Shown: one piece after another, positions 34,651 to 44,370 of the stretch | Position numbering within the stretch: the first letter of the stretch is position 1 | Layout of the letters: every line of letters begins with the position of its first letter | NCBI GenBank assembly: GCA_035235625.1 | Contig: CP141141.1 | Location: 44,787,719 to 44,851,718 of the forward strand | Length of the DNA: 64,000 bases | Direction: 5' to 3' | Source of the DNA: Saururus chinensis | Taxonomy: Eukaryota > Streptophyta > Magnoliopsida > Piperales > Saururaceae | Notes under the pieces: model-generated | What the model saw: the letters and a program-made list of their open reading frames with translations, nothing else | Told to the model about the DNA's origin: nothing | The model's database searches: none | Program-made: the position numbers and the translations under genes

Positions 34651-35371
34651 AAATCCAGTTTTCTATTCTTTAAAGAATCTGGGGTGGAGCAGTCATTGAA
34701 GCTTGCAGTAAACAGAATGCAGAACAAATCAAAACCCAGAAATTGTCCGTGAAAGAAAATGGAACAGAAAAATAATCAAAGTTCATTTCCCCCCTGGAAT
34801 TAGGGATAGAGACAAAATAAACAATACATAGGCACATTTGCATCTCAAGTTCGTTTGTTGTACCTCAACGATATGAATTTCCGACTGTCGAACGGGAATT
34901 AGAAAGACTTGCAGGAGCGAGCACCAATAGAGTGCACTAGATCTGGTTCGTTTCTTCCCGTTCTAGATACCGATGAGAAGATTTCCGCCAGAGGATCACC
35001 TCCTCTTTGGTCACGGGGTGGGAGCGGGAGCGAGCACCAACAGAGTGCATCAGATCTGGTTTGTTTCTTCCCGTTCTGGATGCTAATGAGAAGATTGCTG
35101 CCGGAGGATAACCTCCTCTTTGGTCACTGGGTGGGAGCAGGAGTTCAGGGCTGGGTTCCGTGAAGAGCACTCTACCCGATTGACTCTAATAAACATCTTC
35201 ACCCGGTTGCCCGACTGCCTCGAACCGGATCCGAAACCCACTTACACCCAGGTCACCGAGTAACCTGGTCTCCTTGCCCACCCGGTGACGTGTTATATTC
35301 TTATTGGGCACTCCCACCCCGGTGGGTGGGAGTGTTGCACAGCCGATCCGAAGCGAAGCCGATCCGAAGCG
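34036..35371 (-). repeat. Right terminal inverted repeat of the Pack-MULE
   Basis: It is the reverse complement of 29262-30545, including shared rare words such as gaagaaacaaaccagatctg and tccctaattccagggggg. The outermost 30 bases carry a 16-bp tandem duplication (gccgatccgaagcgaa at 35342-35357 and 35358-35373, the last two bases lying in the flank). Confidence 0.85.
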
Positions 35372-36078
35372 AACCTTTTCTTCTTATTTTCTGTTGTCTT
35401 ACTGCCCGACTCGTGAACAGAGCAATTAGGAGGAGGACCGCATAACTGTGAATTGCCAATAAAAGAGTAGAAGCTGAATGACTGAAGAACACTAGTATCA
35501 GGAATATTGCCAGAGAGATTATTATACGAGACATCGAAGTCATTCAAGCTTGCTTGATTGAAGGCCGGGATTGCTCCAGTCATGCGGTTATGCTCGAGGT
35601 GCAAGGACTCCAAAGATGTTAGACTCACGAGGGAAGACGAGATGGGTCCACCGAATTTGTTACCAGATAGATCGACTCTTTTCAGCTTTAAATTGGCCGA
35701 GAAGTTCGTCAGCATCCCCGTGATGGAATTGTTCCTGAAGCTGAGTTCGATCAACTCTGTAAGGTTGAACAACACGTCAACGCCAATGTGGCCGGAAAGG
35801 TTTTAGGCTCTCCAGCAATATTGAGGTGACACGACCATTGACATATATGAGATGCCGTACCACGTTTTGGCAGTCTTGCTCAGGTAGCATTGCCGGCAAG
35901 TCCATTTCTGGTTGAGGAGAGGGTGGTTGAAGGAGCGTTTGAGAGCGTAGAGGGCCTCTCTCTCCTGTTCTTGGTATCCAGAGGCTGGCGGTTCATCTCC
36001 GGCAACGTCGTGGCTTGAAAAGGCTAGAGCAAGAAGTGCATAGATGGCGAGGAATAGGAATATGGATCTCTCCAGCAC

Positions 36079-36917
36079 TAGGACTAGGAGGTGGAGAGCA
36101 ATCTCCTGGGAATTAATGCTAGGAGTACGTACTGTTGAAGTTCACAAAGAGTTTCTATTTATTTAAAGAGTGGCATTTAATTTCCTAGAGCTTAGAAGAG
36201 ACAGCACGAGTTTGCTCTCTTGATAATTCCAAAGAAAAAGAGAACAGCATATGCTTCCTATTAATCATGTTTAATGCTAAACGCTCTCCATTGCTTCACC
36301 CTACCCTTACACTCTTAGCCATTATTGGCTGGCTTTTCATTCATATTAAGCCAATAGAGTAGAATATTCAGAGGTATAAAATATATTCTCCTTGCTTCAT
36401 TTGTCCTATCTAATTATTTTTTTAAGATTTTTCCTATCTAGCCTTTTATTTTTATTGGATAAGGAGTCCTACCTAGCTTATCTTCTAGTCTGACCAAATT
36501 TTCGTGACTAAGCTAGGTGACTAATAATTAACAATGGGAGGTTGCCCTATCACGCAAAATGGTTAGAGAGAAACTTAGGAACAGGATCCTAACAGTTCCC
36601 ATGATTCCACCTTCCACATATCTACTTAGGAAATATGTAAGCGGTGAACCAGACCCAACTCAGTGAGTGACCAAGCACCACCACGAGCCAAACCTGGCCG
36701 ATCCGACGATTCACCTCTTTACAAAATGAGAACCCTCTTCTATTATTCCCCATTTTAATGAAATCTCCCAACCCTAGCTCAATGAGCGTTTGCAAGTGCC
36801 ACTTGCCTCTCCGGAGCAGCCGAGCCGATTCGGTCGTTCAACCCCACACAATTGACGAAGTTGTGCTAATAGGAGGCATAGACTGAGATCACCTTCGAAC
36901 TTATCCTTTGGTGGTAT
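36079..36917. other. Upstream flank of the LRR kinase pseudogene
   Basis: No gene is recognised. This would have held the promoter of the receptor-kinase gene. A TATA-like tataaaatatat lies near 36376, about 300 bases upstream of the opened frame, too far to assign. Confidence 0.4.
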
Positions 36918-36926
36918 GTTTTTGCC

Positions 36927-37117
36927 GAGAAAATATTAGGTGCATATAGGGCACCAACCTAAGCATGCCTAACGCTACTGAAAACGTGCTATATCATGCA
37001 TCTTCATTGGTAACATGTTTATTTTTACGGAGTCAATGAAAAAAGTATAACTGCATCACTTTACAATTGGTGATATACAACACTTAAGTATGTCATATAG
37101 GTACGTAATATTTTCTC
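36927..37117. mobile_element. Mutator-type MITE, 191 bp, perfect 9-bp target duplication
   Basis: The element starts GAGAAAATATTAGGTGC and ends GTACGTAATATTTTCTC, giving inverted ends of about 25 bases with a few mismatches. It is flanked on both sides by GTTTTTGCC (36918-36926 and 37118-37126), identical over 9 bases. No coding capacity. The 9-bp duplication points to a MULE transposase. Confidence 0.85.
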
Positions 37118-37974
37118 GTTTTTGCCAGCATCGTCTACCAAGCCTTTGATGCGGATCTTACACCAGCATCGTCTAACTTATTCCTCTTGATTTTATGTAA
37201 ATGAATCATGTTTTCGCTTTAATAAAGGCATTGTACGGCATGTTGAATCGCTACATTGTTGCTTTTCTAGCCTCTACCCGGGCAGAATAAAATAGAAAAA
37301 CACGAGAACGGACATTTTCCAAAACTTTGTCCGATACAAATGACCCGCCTCAACTTGGGCCGACTGGGCACCGGATTATTTTGACTTCATCGCCATCCAC
37401 ATTTGCCGTGTCAATGTCTTCGGAACCTCGCGTTTATACTTTATACGAGTAAGTGTGGAGGAGTTTGATACAGTGAGGAGAGCAGATCTGTGTAGTTGTT
37501 ATATTGTTCACAATGCGGCTGTTGTCATTGGCATTTCCCACCATGAACAGAGGTGATACAAATTGGTCATCTGAAAGCCTTCTGCGGAACAGGTGTAGTT
37601 GTTATTGATGCTCTCCTCAGGATCTCACATCGAGCGTCAAAACAGGTGATACAAATTGGTCATCCGAAAGCCTACTGCGTGGTCAATATTTGTCGGGTTG
37701 TTTGCAAGCTTACATGCAGTATATTCGTTGCTCCTTAACTACGACTACTTACGTTAATACTATGAACGCCTCGCTTTCCTCCATAAAATGCTCAAGTCTC
37801 TTGTTTATTATACACCCGTCAAAAAGTTTAAAAAATACTCATATATACTTTTCCCACATTATATACTTCTTTAAAATATGTCATCTTCAACTTCTTTTTC
37901 AACTCGGGCAGTAGCGGCGGCGAGAACCACGGCGGCCCTCCTCTCTCTCTCTCTCTCTCTCTCTGAGATCTTGC
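37118..37974. other. Intergenic stretch with a local duplication and a CT microsatellite
   Basis: No gene is recognised. A segment starting gtgatacaaattggtcat occurs at about 37553-37586 and again at about 37647-37680 (period about 94 bases, two mismatches in 34). A (CT)n run covers about 37941-37964, just before the hAT copy. Confidence 0.6.
37941..37964. repeat. (CT)n microsatellite
   Basis: About twelve uninterrupted CT dinucleotides. Confidence 0.9.
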
Positions 37975-37982
37975 ATCGCACC

Positions 37983-39580
37983 TAGGGCTGTAAATGAGCC
38001 GAGCTAACTTGCGAACAAACTCGGCTCAGTTAAGCTCGGCTCGAGTTAAACTCGATTCAAATCAGGCTCGATTCGAACTCGATTTAAGCTCGAATAAGTT
38101 CGAGCCAAGTTTGAGCCGACCTCTGCTCGACTTGGCTAGGCTCGAATAAAACTCGAACTCAATGCTACTCGACTCGACCTCGAGCTCGAACTCGAATATA
38201 ATTTTAAAACTATATATAAATAATATATATATGCATATTTTATATAAACATAATTATTAATTTAAATACATATTTATAACATACTCCCTCTATTCTTAGA
38301 TTAATGCTTTTGATTAGTTCATTTTAAAAAATTTAATTGAGTTATTAATCTAAGACGAATGGAATATATAAAACGATATATAATCACATATTTATATACT
38401 AATATTATGTATCATATTTATATATGAGACCCGTTTATACGAGTCAAGGCTCACTCACGACTATGTGAGCATAAATGTCATACATCATCATATTACAATA
38501 TAAGAACACACATAACTTGGGAGGTAGATTAGTTTATATCTTATTGCGCATTTGGATCTCGATATGATGACCTATGATGTCTTTGCTCATGCTGACGTAC
38601 GAGAATCTAAACTCATATAAAAAAATTTCATGATATACATCCTTGTTAAATTATAACGGATAAATAATTTTTATATATGATATATATTTTATAAAAATAA
38701 AAATATTGGAGACGCAAACACTAATATACTCCTTTTGTCCCAAATTAATAGGGCTATTTGATTCTTGAAGATGAACTAAAATTAGTTCAATTGAAAAACC
38801 AAATGAAGCTATAAGTATACGACAGATGGTCAACATGATATTACACTAATATACTTAAAAATAATTCTAAAAGAAGCATGACATTTGTGGACCAACCTTA
38901 GTTTAGAAAAGAATGATTAGATATTATTTTAAAAGTTGAAGCATGACATTGGGACCATCCACATCTTACAAAATGTATATCTTTTTACATGTACTTCAGA
39001 ATTTTTTAGAGGCACACTAAGATTATAGAATAACTCTTTTATTAGTGATTTATAAACATGTAAAAAAAAGAAAACACAAAAAAGTAGATGACAATGTTGC
39101 CTAAATAATTTTTTATTTTTTACATCTTTTTTAGTGATTATATGTACAGAAAGAGAGAAAAATAATAATGTTGCATTTTTTTAGCATATGTAACTAAAAC
39201 TTATTTGTCATAGTTTTCGTCTTTCATAGTGACTATAATCAAATATTCACGGTGTAGTTGTAATATTTGTTGAAATATATTAATTAATATTTAATACTAA
39301 AAATATATGAGTATATGTGATACTTTATATACTTTATATTTATATATAGATTATTTTTATTTTTTTGGTTCGAGCCCAGTTCGAGCCAAGGCTTATGATT
39401 CACTTATTCAAGTTCGAGCTCGAGCTCGAGCCAAACTTTGGATTTCTAAATCGAGCCGAGCTCGAGCTGAAAGGTTCGAGTTTATTCAAGCTTCGAGCCG
39501 AGCTCGAGCCGAGCTTCAGCAGTTCGAGCTCGAGCGAAATAGCCTAATACGCGGCTTAGCTTGGCTTGTTAACACCCCTA
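37983..39580 (+). mobile_element. Non-autonomous hAT element, copy 1, 1598 bp, perfect 8-bp target duplication
   Basis: It starts TAGGGCTGTAAATGAGCCG and ends CGGCTTGTTAACACCCCTA-like (reverse complement TAGGGGTGTTAACAAGCC); about 20 of the first 25 terminal bases pair. ATCGCACC flanks it at 37975-37982 and 39581-39588, a perfect 8-bp duplication typical of hAT transposons. Both ends are rich in gagctcgagc-type palindromes, so the subterminal 150-200 bases can fold extensively. The interior is AT-rich, has no transposase, and carries two nested Stowaway-like MITEs (about 38283-38366 and 38728-38821). Confidence 0.88.
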
Positions 39581-39588
39581 ATCGCACC

Positions 39589-42500
39589 CATCTGCCACTG
39601 CTGGCCCAACTAGTGGCCTACAAAGACGTGGTTGCCTCAGCAGCCAATATAGCTGTTAGGAGGACTCTGTAAGCCGCAGTAGAGTTATGACTGCAGTCAT
39701 CATGTCCTATAGTTGCATGCCACAGCGCAGCTATATCTATTGCGGCTGCTTGTTACTTAACAACAAAGCGGCTAATTGTTACTTAACAGCAAAGCGTAAT
39801 ACTTGTGACACATGTTGGGGCATACTATTTGTAACACATGCCGGTGCATATTATATGTCTTAGCATGTGTCATGAGTATTATACTTTGTTGCTATGTGAC
39901 ACGGGGTTATCGCGACCCTCAACATTGCACTCAAGCCGACAACCAAATTTGGCCATTGGTGTAAATATGTATGTCTCAATAGAGTTGTAGTCAGGCCAGT
40001 TGTCAGATCTGGCCACTAGAGCGGCTCTATATACAATGCCCCCAACCCTGCTAGAAGGTGGCTTGACAGGCTCAACTACAGGCTTGTCGATTGGGCCAAA
40101 TTTTACCCAACTTTGGCTAGCGGTTAGGTGGCTCTTGTGATAGTTAAATATTAGTGTAAAAAAAAATATCAGCATCGACAACTATCCACAGACAAGAGAA
40201 AAAGGGGGAAGAGAAGATATAGGTGTTGGGGTGGTGAAGTAGGAGCTTACTAAAAAATGGAAACAAAGCAAATGGGTGTGGCATTTGATTGAACAGGTGA
40301 GGAGGTTTTAAAAACATGCAAGGTATTTTCGGTATCACCAATGGGGCAGACATCTTTGTATTGGTAAGGCAGGTAAATACACGAGTTATGTAAAGGGCAT
40401 TTTTAGCAATGCAATTTAAATAACAAAGCTATTAATTCTGTTGATCGTCATCTCGAGATCTAAACAATAATACAAATTAATGCTATCTCTTCAAAAATAA
40501 ATTTACGTCAACAAATTGACAAGATATGGTTCTTACAGTATAAAATAGAGCTTTCGAATTGATATTAAGTAGTTGTTGAAATTTCTAAGCATTTGCTTAT
40601 TCAAGTGAGGTTTTCTTCCTCGACGGTTTCAACGGTTTTTCCCCTGGCTCTGTTGAGCAAAGTTGCATAAGATCAACTTGGAGTTGACTCTTCCCAATTT
40701 CCATTTTCTTTATTTCAATTCCCGTCAGGTGGGTAGTAGCAAAATAGCGGAGGCCATGGGGGTGTTGAACAGTATACAATTCTAATTTTTTTTCTTTATT
40801 AAGGGTACTTAATATTAGTTGGGAGAGGGAATATATGTGGTCTAATACTAATTATATAGTAAAATATTTTTATGACTACTTACTTATAACCAATGGACAT
40901 GTAAAAACGTGAACCTTCGAAACTTTTGAATTAGGTTCCTAAGTTTTTATCTCACCACTACTTCTTCGTTGGTGATGTGGCAGCAGTAATTAAAATTTAT
41001 CATTTTAGATAAAGTCCATTTCCATATGTTATATTCAATCAAATGAAACTAAAGAAGCATAGACTTCTGCATATGTTGTAAAATGTCTGCATATCAGTAG
41101 AGTAATACATTAAAAAGACATAAATAATAGAACATGTGCATCGTGTCCATACTTCAAAATCAGGAAATCATCTAAATTGGAGTGCATCTAGGGTTTTAGG
41201 TTTTCAAATTGATTTCACAAAACTTCGCGGACTGCCTGCACATGTTCCTCGCGGGGTTGACAGATAGCACGCGGTGTGTCTTCCTACCCAAAGAGCGGAG
41301 CTGCATCTTCCTCCTCGGGATATTTCACTGTCAGAGGGCAGCTGGAGTCGGATGAGTGCCAAAGTAAATCCAATTGAAAATTTAAGACCAATTTAAAAAG
41401 TGGGTCCTGTCCATATATGGGCTGGGCTGATAAGGGCATAGCAATGGGCCGAGCTCACTGTAAGCCAAGCCTTAGGTCTCTAATCAGTAATCCCCGCTGT
41501 TAATTGCCTACCAACCTCAAGCCACCAACTCTGGTAGTTTAGTCACACGCATCCATTTAAGACATTGTTACCAAATAAAAAAAGTCCATTTAAGACATGA
41601 TGACCCAGTTTTTTTTATATTTAGGATAATCTAGTAATTTTTAATGACATACTTCCTCTTGCATTATAAACTACTGTTAATTATGATATACTGTTATAGC
41701 ATGGTATATATGGGGCCATACGGCTACACAAGCACCAATTCAACAAAGAACAAAGGCGCACGTGCGGCACCTCGCCCATGACATTCACGCACTCTGTGTC
41801 AATTTAGCAAAGCCGCATAACAGCTCCTTGATTTTCTTCAGATACATCGACCGAGACTCTTTTCATTTATGACTAATATACCCCTAAATTAACTGTCAAA
41901 TGCTAGAATAGCTTGCTATTAATGGGAGGGGCAGAAAAGGGGCGAACAAAATACTGATTTGGTCGCCTGTATGGTTGGTTGGTTTCTTCTAACCAATTTG
42001 CTTGAACAATGGGAATTTCGTATCATGGAGTGTCATTAGCCAATCATAATGGTGTATTTACTAAAATTAATAAAACACATTACTAATGAATTATAGCAAA
42101 CTTAGCTTTTTTTATGAAGCCCGTGAACAACTTTTACATGTGAGGCGGGTCCCACTTGGACACGTATTAGGCTGAGAAGTGGTCACCAATTTAATTGGGC
42201 ATGGCGGTTTAAAAAAGAAGAATCTGCAGCATTTCGTGATGTAAAAATCGATTTTTTCATTTGAAAAAAAAATAATGATGAACGATTTAAAGGGATAATT
42301 AGGAAGACTGTTATCGCCACGCCCTAATTTTGTAGCCTGGAGAGTGAGGAGACGACGATCCGACTGAAAATAGGCGTGCGCGGAGGAAAGTCTTTTATGA
42401 TATCATTCCAAGGGCGGTCCAGTCTTTTCAGTAGCATCCGTATAATATTCGTGACGTCATTGCTAATTCCAGGTGCTCTTTACCATTCGAAGTTACATTC

Positions 42501-42771
42501 TTTCTAATATTAAAAAAACCAAATCCATGTAACTTTTTGGCGAACAGACGAAAACACCCTTCGTCGCATCACGGCTTCTCATGCCACGTCTGGCAAACCC
42601 TAGGCACCAGGGACAAATGCGTCAATCACGTCCTTCATATTGACCCTAGACTTAATTAAGCTAATAACTTTAGTAATAATAAGGTTTTAAAAAGCAATTA
42701 CCCTGGCCGGGGAAACCCGGAGGACGACCGGAGGAATTACCGGCCGAGGAGGCCCTGCCCTCGTAATGTCC
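39589..42771. other. 3.2-kb intergenic stretch before the helicase gene
   Basis: No reading frame here resembles a known protein family. Apart from one fold-back repeat (39788-39893), it holds AT-rich DNA. The last several hundred bases (about 42300-42770) become GC-rich and form the upstream promoter of the helicase gene. Confidence 0.5.
39788..39893. repeat. Inverted repeat that can form a hairpin of about 106 nt
   Basis: The left arm agcaaagcgtaatacttgtg plus acacatg pairs with the right arm catgtgtcatgagtattata plus ctttgttgct over about 27 bases with few mismatches, leaving a loop of about 50 bases. The tract just upstream repeats gttacttaacaacaaagcgg in diverged form. It is probably a small MITE remnant; a small-RNA hairpin is possible but untested. 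Confidence 0.6.
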
Positions 42772-42779
42772 TATAAATA
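42772..42779 (+). promoter_or_regulatory. TATA box of the helicase gene
   Basis: TATAAATA in GC-rich context (ccctcgtaatgtcctataaatacccctcac), followed by a strongly CT-rich tract (about 42800-42890) typical of plant 5' leader Y-patches. Transcription should start about 30 bases downstream. Confidence 0.7.
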
Positions 42780-42799
42780 CCCCTCACCCCGCCCACTCT

Positions 42800-44370
42800 T
42801 CTGCCCTCATATGTGTTCCTCTCTCATTCCCTCTCGCCCACCTCCACCTCCACCCCCTCGCGCTCTCTCTCTCTGCCAGAGGCCCAAGCGACTTCCCCCT
42901 CGTTGTTTCCATTTATTTTAACTGCTTCTTCCTAGTCTTCCCCTCAGATTCGGGGCCTCCGGAGGTAAAGATCCCCTTTCCCTCCCAACCTTTGGGGAAT
43001 ATCTAACTTTTGAGAAATAATTTGCGACTGTGTGATTCAATTGCTTCATGCTCGCTTTGAATAAGTTAAGTTGTCAGCAGCAATCGATCTTTAATGAAAA
43101 ACTGAAAGTTGTTGAAATATGCGTGGTTAGTCAGGAAATCTAGCGGTGTAATTGTAATATTTAGGTGGATCTTATTGAGATTGATGCTTATATTGCGCAG
43201 TTGTAATTCTTGGTTTTTGGTTTTCGTTCTTTGGGACCGATTAGGGTTGAGATTGGGTTTGGTGGTAGGATGGGACTGTTGGTTAGTGGTAAATGTCTAA
43301 GATTGCTGGGTTGGAGCAGGTCGCTAAGTGGCATTACATTCAGGGGGATTGTTAGGGTTTTTCTTTATCTGGTCTTGCTTCTATTGTGCTAAGTGGTTGC
43401 AGGTATGGGGCAGCATTAGCCTTTCTGCTCTTATGTGGGCTGAAATGGGGCTTCGGATCTGCTTTGGTATAATGATGATATCTCCTTGCTCTATGGGCCC
43501 TGTTTGTTTATGGATATCCACTTCTTACATTTGTAGTCTATAATATGTATATTTTGACTGTTTTTACTTCTCCTCAACAGTAGATTTGTGTATGAAATTA
43601 AATCTGGCGTCATAGGCTCTGCATCTAGTCAATTTGATATCATTAATATGTTTATATATAGAGGCTATTTTTTAGGGAATTCTAGGCCAAGCTTTGGCTA
43701 GGCCGGCATCAACTCTTTAGCTATTTCTCTTATAGATTTCTGGCCACTGATAGATGACACATTCTGTGTTAAGTATAGAAAGGTGCAGATGTGAAGTATA
43801 CGATCATTTGGTGAATGAGAAATGCCGATTGTGATATCTGTTTCTGGAAGTCTATTGTCTGATATTAGGTTTGATTAAGCTAGAATCATCTAGGGATATT
43901 GGGAGTGAGTCCTTTATTAATTTGTTATAGGGAACATGTCTATCCATCATGTTAAAAGAATCATACATTTAATTCTACACAAACTTTAAAAATCATAGAA
44001 GTTTCAGTGTTGTTTATGTCACAGGTTGTAACCTTGTGGTTCCTGATATTAATTCTGTACCCTAGGTTAAACTTTTGATTCTCGTTATGTTTGGGTTCAT
44101 AAAGTGTTCTCTGAGAATACTCATAACTACATTCTTCTGTATATTTCGGATGCATGATTCTTCTATTGTAGATATTACAATATGATCTAACGTTTCAAGT
44201 TGCACTTATTTTGCTGCAGATATCATCTTTGTGTTGCTTTACAGTTCAGAAGTCTTAGTGTCTTCACCTCTTCCCATTGACAATTCCTCTATTTTACACA
44301 AAAGATTTAGACAGAACTCCACGGAGTTGCATTTAGTTACAAGGCTTAGTTGTATGCATTTACACATGAG
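42800..44370 (+). other. 5'UTR of the helicase gene with a 1255-nt leader intron
   Basis: A CT-rich first exon ends at a good donor (CCGGAG|GTAAAG, GT at 42965-42966). The intron ends tttgctgcag at 44219, and the second part of the leader (44220-44370) precedes the start codon. The intron is TG/T-rich and has no coding potential. Long leader introns near plant promoters often raise expression. Confidence 0.65.

Larger units (their letters stand above)
29262..35371 (-). mobile_element. 6110-bp Pack-MULE with about 1.3-kb inverted termini and palindrome arrays
   Basis: The ends are inverted copies starting CGCTTCGGATC, flanked by 9-bp repeats AACGTTTTC (29253-29261) and AACCTTTTC (35372-35380), 8/9 identical. 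A 9-bp duplication is the Mutator signature. The termini stay highly similar for about 1.28 kb on the left and 1.33 kb on the right, and each contains a hairpin CACTCCCACC/GGTGGGAGTG close to the end (29283-29308 and 35309-35334). The inner halves of the termini are arrays of a 20-bp palindrome. Between them lie fragments of a receptor kinase and of a FAR1-like gene, with introns, on the minus strand. No transposase is present, so movement would need one supplied in trans. The right end has an extra 16-bp tandem repeat (35342-35373). Confidence 0.85.
27913..36078 (-). pseudogene. LRR receptor-like kinase (atypical-kinase, LRR-III/PRK type), disrupted by a 6.1-kb transposon
   Basis: On the minus strand, 36078-35372 encodes a hydrophobic N-terminus, an LRR N-terminal cap (EREALYALKRSF) and LRRs (LKRVDLSGNKFGGPI, LESLHLEHNRMTGAIPAFNQ, then CGPP). 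After a 6110-bp insertion, 29261-28729 gives the membrane segment (VVSSMLTIFVVLDVIALTLL) and kinase N-lobe (EALGKGNFGACYK, VVVKRL). After an in-phase intron (28728-28554), 28553-27913 gives the C-lobe. HGNLKSSN replaces HRDLKxxN and SDHGF replaces DFG, as in the pollen-receptor/RLK902-like group of weakly or non-catalytic kinases. The insertion splits codons in KKKRF/SRFVV; removing it with one target copy restores the frame. Independent damage: frameshifts near 35847 and 35803, and no in-frame ATG at the start (the frame opens at GTG 36078). Confidence 0.88.

Noticed and set aside
29283..35334. CACTA-type termini (CACTCCC at both ends)
   Set aside because: CACTCCC is the arm of a subterminal hairpin. 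Inverted similarity extends about 20 bases beyond it, and the 9-bp duplication that restores the host frame lies outside, so the true ends are CGCTTCGG.
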